A stretch of DNA of 64,000 nucleotides from Macrocystis pyrifera. Taxonomy: Eukaryota > Sar > Phaeophyceae > Laminariales > Laminariaceae. The notes beneath the pieces were generated by a model that was not told the DNA's origin, did not search any database, and was given only the letters and a program-made list of their open reading frames with translations. Shown here one piece after another: positions 59,618 to 64,000 of the stretch (position 1 is its first letter; each line of letters starts with the position of its first letter). The stretch lies in NCBI GenBank assembly GCA_031763025.1, contig JASSKH010000025.1, forward strand, positions 7,846,798 to 7,910,797. The letters run 5' to 3'. The position numbers and the translations under genes are program-made.

Positions 59618-62600
59618 ATGATGAAGAATTTCGCCAAGGCTGCCCTCCTCTCCGCGACTATGCTCGCCGCCCTGAACGGTACCTCTGGTGCCCAGACGCA
59701 AAGGGGCCCATGTGAGGATGATGCTCCAGGCATGGAGGGATGCGGCAACAAGGGCAGCTCTGCCTCCTCCGACAAGGGAGGGGGTGCTACTACTAAAGCG
59801 CCACGGACCATGAGGGTCTTAAATACTATCGTGTACGACCAGGCTACGGTGAGCGGTGGTTACTCTGAGTGATAGTATTGGCACGCACCTGGCAGCATCC
59901 CACCAGCACACGCGGCCGCCGTTGCCTCGTCGGTTCGACTGCAGTGTTGTCCTTGTATTCTTGTTCTTGATGGTCCCACAACTCAGTACTGCACACAGGA
60001 CGCTACACAGTAATGAGAAACAGGATTGATGGTCAGGGGTAGATGGCTTATTTGAGGATGGGTGCATTCTACTGCTGCTGCAACTCCGCTGCCTTTCTTG
60101 TTGTTGTTTTATATTAGGAGAAGGCGCCCTGTACATTTTATAAATTTTGAAATACGTCAGCTGCATTTATAGCGCTCATTGCCTGCCCGCCGATGGTGAC
60201 GAAAAAACGCAAGGAACCCACAGCCAAACCTAAACTCAGTTTGGGTCAGTATCAACTGCTGTGGGTCCATGAATCAATGTATAGTAGCGGAAGGGCACCG
60301 GATGCGATGCAAACCTGTCCTGCTCGACCCTCCTCCCCTCGTGCGCTCTGCAGTTCCTCGACGTCAACGAGGACATGGTGTTCCTGTCGGACACGACCAT
60401 CGACAGCACGAATCTGCACTTCACCGTGCGCGCGGGAGCCACGCTTACCTTCCGCGCGCCAGCCATCAAGATCGCACGGGATGAGGTAATAAGTCGACGC
60501 AAATATGATCGCTGACTTGTCGTGACCGCGAGCAACAAACAGCTGCTATGAGTTTTAGCACTACTGCTACTGCAGAAATAGAGGAAATTGATCACAGGGA
60601 GATTTACTGTTCGTTCTATGACTGCGAGTATCCTCCATGAATACCTTTTCTTTCCTTTCGTTCTGTCTGCCACTACAGCGCAGTGTGATTCCTTTGATAA
60701 CGCTTTATTTTTTTCTGTACAATAGTATACTCGTATAGACTATACGTACAGTTACAGCAGTACAGTACTTCATTGTCTTCCTCTCCTTGCCACTTCTCTG
60801 GTTTGCTGTGGCTGGCTTGTGTGTTGCGCTTGGCGTGTAAAATGTTGCTTGTTCATCTGTGTAAAACGTTATCTGTTTTTTCTACGGTAGTCTCCTCGCT
60901 ACACATTGTGGCAATTTGTGTACGTCTCGTAGTATGTGACCACAGAGCTTGTATGCATCACAGGTACATCTCTGGGATGAAGAAACAGTTCGGACACTGC
61001 AGTACAGTAGTCATAGGTTTGCTGGATGTCGATGGGGGGAAAGGGCGGTTTACTGAAGAAGGACACACATAGGGCTACCACAGGCCAAGCCGTGCATATT
61101 ACATTACTATCAATACTAGACACCCGTACAGCAGCACGAGTACAGACTATGAGAACGGGTATACGCACGTTAGTATGGTACAGCGGTGGTGAGAGCAGTA
61201 GGTGCGGGTGCTACAGCAGTGTGTGTGCTCTTCATAATAAACCGTTATTTCTATCCGTCGACACCCAGCACAGCCAGTGTCCGTGCCGATTCTCCAATCC
61301 CAGAGAGATGCCTGTGCAAGCTCTGTGGTCACAACAATACGACACATAGAGAGAGATATATATGACATGGCTATGCATGTTGTAGGCAGATTATTATGGA
61401 CAATGCACTGCCGCAGTGTCATATCATCGTACAGGATACGACAGGCATGACATCATACTCTATGAAAGAGAAATATATATATACGTACTGTTTCCCTCTT
61501 CAACTACAGCAGTATTGCGATTGACGGCCACAGGCCTTCCTTATAAAAGGAAGGCCATTTATACCTCGTATCACTAAGCAACAGTAAGTATGTACTGCGG
61601 TTGGCAGGAGATATCGAGCAACTATTTTGTATCGCGCAATGTAACGGTGTATTTAGCTCTCTATGCACCTTAAGAGCACTTGTACTATAACACTGTTCGG
61701 CACTGTACCTCGCCACGACATCGACAGGGGGGGGCAGGTGTTAGGTGTGCGTACGAGCATTTGGTCCGCAATGATCTGAATCTCATCCTTTTAAATACAG
61801 GTTACGTACTGTGTCACGTCGAGGAAAACCATTTTGCGTTGTAGCTGGGATTTGGATAAAGGAAGCTCGACGTACGGTATACAGTTACAGCTGTACAGCA
61901 GAATGCGGGGGGGCACTACGGAAAAGTGGAGTTCAGGAATGTTGGCTTGATGTTGTATGAAACTAAAAATATATACCTGGTAGGTTGCTGCTGAAATGCG
62001 TACCCACCTTTCCTGCCATAATGTTGACTTTGGCCCGGCCGAAATTACGAATTTCTTGATTGGCGTCGCGTTATGTGTGGCTATGAATTGCGTACCCACC
62101 TTTCCTGCCATGTGACTTTGGCCCGGCCGAAATCAGGAATTTCTTGATTGCCGTCGCGTCATGCATGGCTATAACACGAATGTTCGAATTGGACCCTAAT
62201 AGCCACGGACAACGCAAACAGCAAAATTCAACAAAATTATTCCTACGAAAGAAGACTTTAGCACCATTCCGAACCTATCGTAAGGCGTGCTCCGCCGGTC
62301 AAACGCATGCCGTCACATTAACTCACGCTTGCCCGCCGCTATTACGTGCTTGTTTTATAGATTCCCGTCATATAGCGCCGACCCCTCCTCCATAGAGATG
62401 CAGCAGTGCCCGCAGTTGTTTCGGCGGGGCGTTGATTTCGGTCCAACCACGTCACACGCGCACAGCTATTCTCCACATGAGCCCAACCAAGTCGACTACG
62501 CCCACTTGGTGCACGTCACGCAGGCACTCAGGACTTTCACTCCGAATGTGTGTGTTTGTGTGAGCGTATTTTTTCTTCGCGTTTAATCGTTCTTTCCACC

Positions 62601-63862
62601 GATCGACATCCAGCAATTTCAGTGTCCGTGCTGATGCTTCACCCAAGATACATGCAAGCTCTGTGGCCACGAACTACGAAACACGGCTAATACATCGCAA
62701 AATGTAGTAGAAACCGTAGGCAATACAATGTCAGTGTGCTGGATCCAAAAGACAGAAGATACGCAAGCCATCAAAGTAGACACTACGAGCAGGAACACCA
62801 CTTTGTGATTCCATCTCACCAGTTCGAGTATCACTACGTACGACGCGATCGAAGCAGCGTACCTTATCATGCAAGTGATACCAGGGGGTAGAGAATAGCT
62901 GTTGGGGTAGATAAATCAACGTTTGCCGCCCACCCCCCCACACCCCGACTCCTCCTAACGGCAGACTTCCGTGTTGCCTCTGTTCGAGTTATCCGGCACG
63001 GTGAAGTTCGAGGCCGTCGGTTCGGCTCCGGTGCTGCTTGATGGCAATCTTGTGAGTCCCACGTCGGTCTTATTCTGGCTTAGATTAAAGCTACTGCTGC
63101 ATGTACGTGTATTTTCCCTTCGTGAGCGAAAGGCTGCAGCGTTGCATCACTCTACGGTATAGCCTTGCCCCCTGGTTCGCGGATAGGTTGTGGACTGACT
63201 GACAGATGCGGTGTCAATGTTTTTGCTTTTCGTTGTGGTGATATTGCTATTCCTATTATTTTTTTGTGAAGTTTCGCGTTCTCCCTATACGCTGCAGTAC
63301 AGGACGGCGTCCTTAGCATACTCTCGGTGTGTATCATCGTAACCACCATCGCGCGCAGCATGCATAGTACTCCTACAACACTACATTGTCGGTGCCAGGC
63401 TTGTCGGAGGGGAGGCGAGTAGGTCAGTAAAACACTATATCACTAACTAACACAACCATACCGTTTTGACTCATTACAAGAATAGTGGCAATGAGGAGCA
63501 TGGCAGTTGCTCCTATAAATATTCGGTCAAGCTCATGACAGATGCTCCAAAATGGTCAAGCTACTGACTGAATTATGCTACCGCGTCGGTGGTTCTTCTA
63601 CTGGACGTGCATGTTGCACGTGTTGAGCTTGGTCAGTTACGGACATCTGTCACGCTCCCACCATTCTTGTGTGCAGTGTGCCACACCTCTATAGTGCCCC
63701 CACCTTAGGCCTTTCATGCCTGGTGGCCCCGTGCAGGTGGACGAGGCGGGGCTTGTGCAGGTGGATGATCACAATGCTATATTCTTTTCCGATCGAGACA
63801 ACGTCGTCCGCTATCATGCTAGCGGAGTCACGGTGTCGAGGATGGACGACACGGAAAGCCTT
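59618..63862 (+). CDS. Right tandem gene, exons 1-4 (rest off the window)
   Basis: Exons: 59618-59848, 60354-60485, 62965-63051 and 63737-63862. Lengths of exons 2-4 (132, 87, 126 bp) and all phases equal those of the middle gene; exon 1 is two codons longer. Exon 1 has a signal peptide (MMKNFAKAALLSATMLAALN) and the same cysteine pair (GPCEDDAPGMEGC). By hand count exon 2 matches the middle copy at 30 of 44 residues, exon 3 at 24 of 29 and exon 4 at 21 of 42. Exon 4 ends with GTGAGTATGC, as in the middle copy. Exons 5 and 6 are expected beyond 64000. There is no stop or frameshift in the visible part, so it is probably a working gene that has diverged from its neighbour. Confidence 0.75.
60928..61345. 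mobile_element. MITE of the GTGACCACAGAG family (paired ends), intron 2
   Basis: The left end 60928-61072 (TATGTGACCACAGAGCTTG ... GGTTTACTGAAGAAGGACAC) and right end 61208-61345 (GTGTGCTCTTCATAATAAACC ... CTCTGTGGTCACAACA) are inverted copies about 135 bp long around a 135-bp centre. It lies in intron 2 of the right tandem gene. Confidence 0.65.
61997..62170. repeat. 92-bp tandem duplication
   Basis: TGCGTACCCACCTTTCCTGC starts at 61997 and 62089. Each unit contains GACTTTGGCCCGGCCGAAAT, ATTTCTTGATTG, CGTCGCGT and GGCTAT. The second copy has a short deletion after CTGCCAT. Confidence 0.9.
62568..62690 (-). mobile_element. Solo terminal repeat of the GTGACCACAGAG family
   Basis: CTTCGCGTTTAATCGTTC, GATCGACATCCAGCAA, CAGTGTCCGTGCTGATGC and GCTCTGTGGCCACGAAC follow the family end in reverse orientation. 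It lies in intron 2 of the right tandem gene. Confidence 0.55.
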
Positions 63863-64000
63863 GTGAGTATGCATGCTGGAGGTTTGGGTGATGGAACCAG
63901 TGGGGAAAAGGAACCCGGGAAGTGTGTAACGCAATAATCCTGTAGAGAACTTCTTGTGCTGTGACTTCATGCGTAGAGATATAGATATTGTATGCCCTCC

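Overview
This window is nuclear DNA of a eukaryote, most likely a stramenopile and plausibly a brown alga. The case rests on three things. Genes are split into short exons by long GT-AG introns. There are many LTR retrotransposons, a tRNA-headed SINE-like repeat, MITEs and microsatellites. Finally, two coding families resemble ones I know from stramenopiles: a BCS1-like AAA-ATPase and a Ty3/gypsy polyprotein. Telomere-type TTAGGG runs also occur. There are no operons, rRNA genes or CRISPR arrays. All exon joins were made by eye from reading frames, splice dinucleotides and phase, so they are predictions.

Layout. 1-10.8 kb holds a minus-strand AAA-ATPase gene in at least eight exons; its C-terminus lies off the left edge. 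11.1-14.5 kb holds a decayed Ty1/copia-type gag between LTR remnants, with a SINE-like repeat inserted near its right LTR. 14.5-21.7 kb is repeat-rich and has no recognisable host gene. 21.9-28.0 kb is a minus-strand copia element whose pol is interrupted by a younger 2.57-kb non-autonomous LTR element on the plus strand, complete with LTRs, primer-binding site, polypurine tract and short target duplication. 28-33 kb is mixed repeats. 33.2-38.3 kb is a dead minus-strand Ty3/gypsy polyprotein.

From 39.8 kb to the right edge lies the most interesting part, a tandem array of diverged units about 12 kb long. Each unit carries a gene for a small secreted protein that I do not recognise. The middle copy (47.0-54.3 kb) appears complete: six exons, all with phase-0 introns, 454 codons. 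The right copy (59.6 kb onward) shows its first four exons with matching lengths and phases (exon 1 differs by two codons) and runs off the window. The left copy (39.8-41.1 kb) is a 3' remnant that lacks exon 5, has a damaged exon 4 and a frameshifted exon 6. Comparing units gives pre-insertion sites for later mobile elements, including a fold-back element with an 18-bp TIR and an ACGG target duplication.

The genes show no pathway link to one another. The AAA-ATPase is probably a membrane-anchored chaperone-type ATPase. The tandem genes look like a fast-evolving secreted or surface family. Most of the remaining DNA is transposon-derived.
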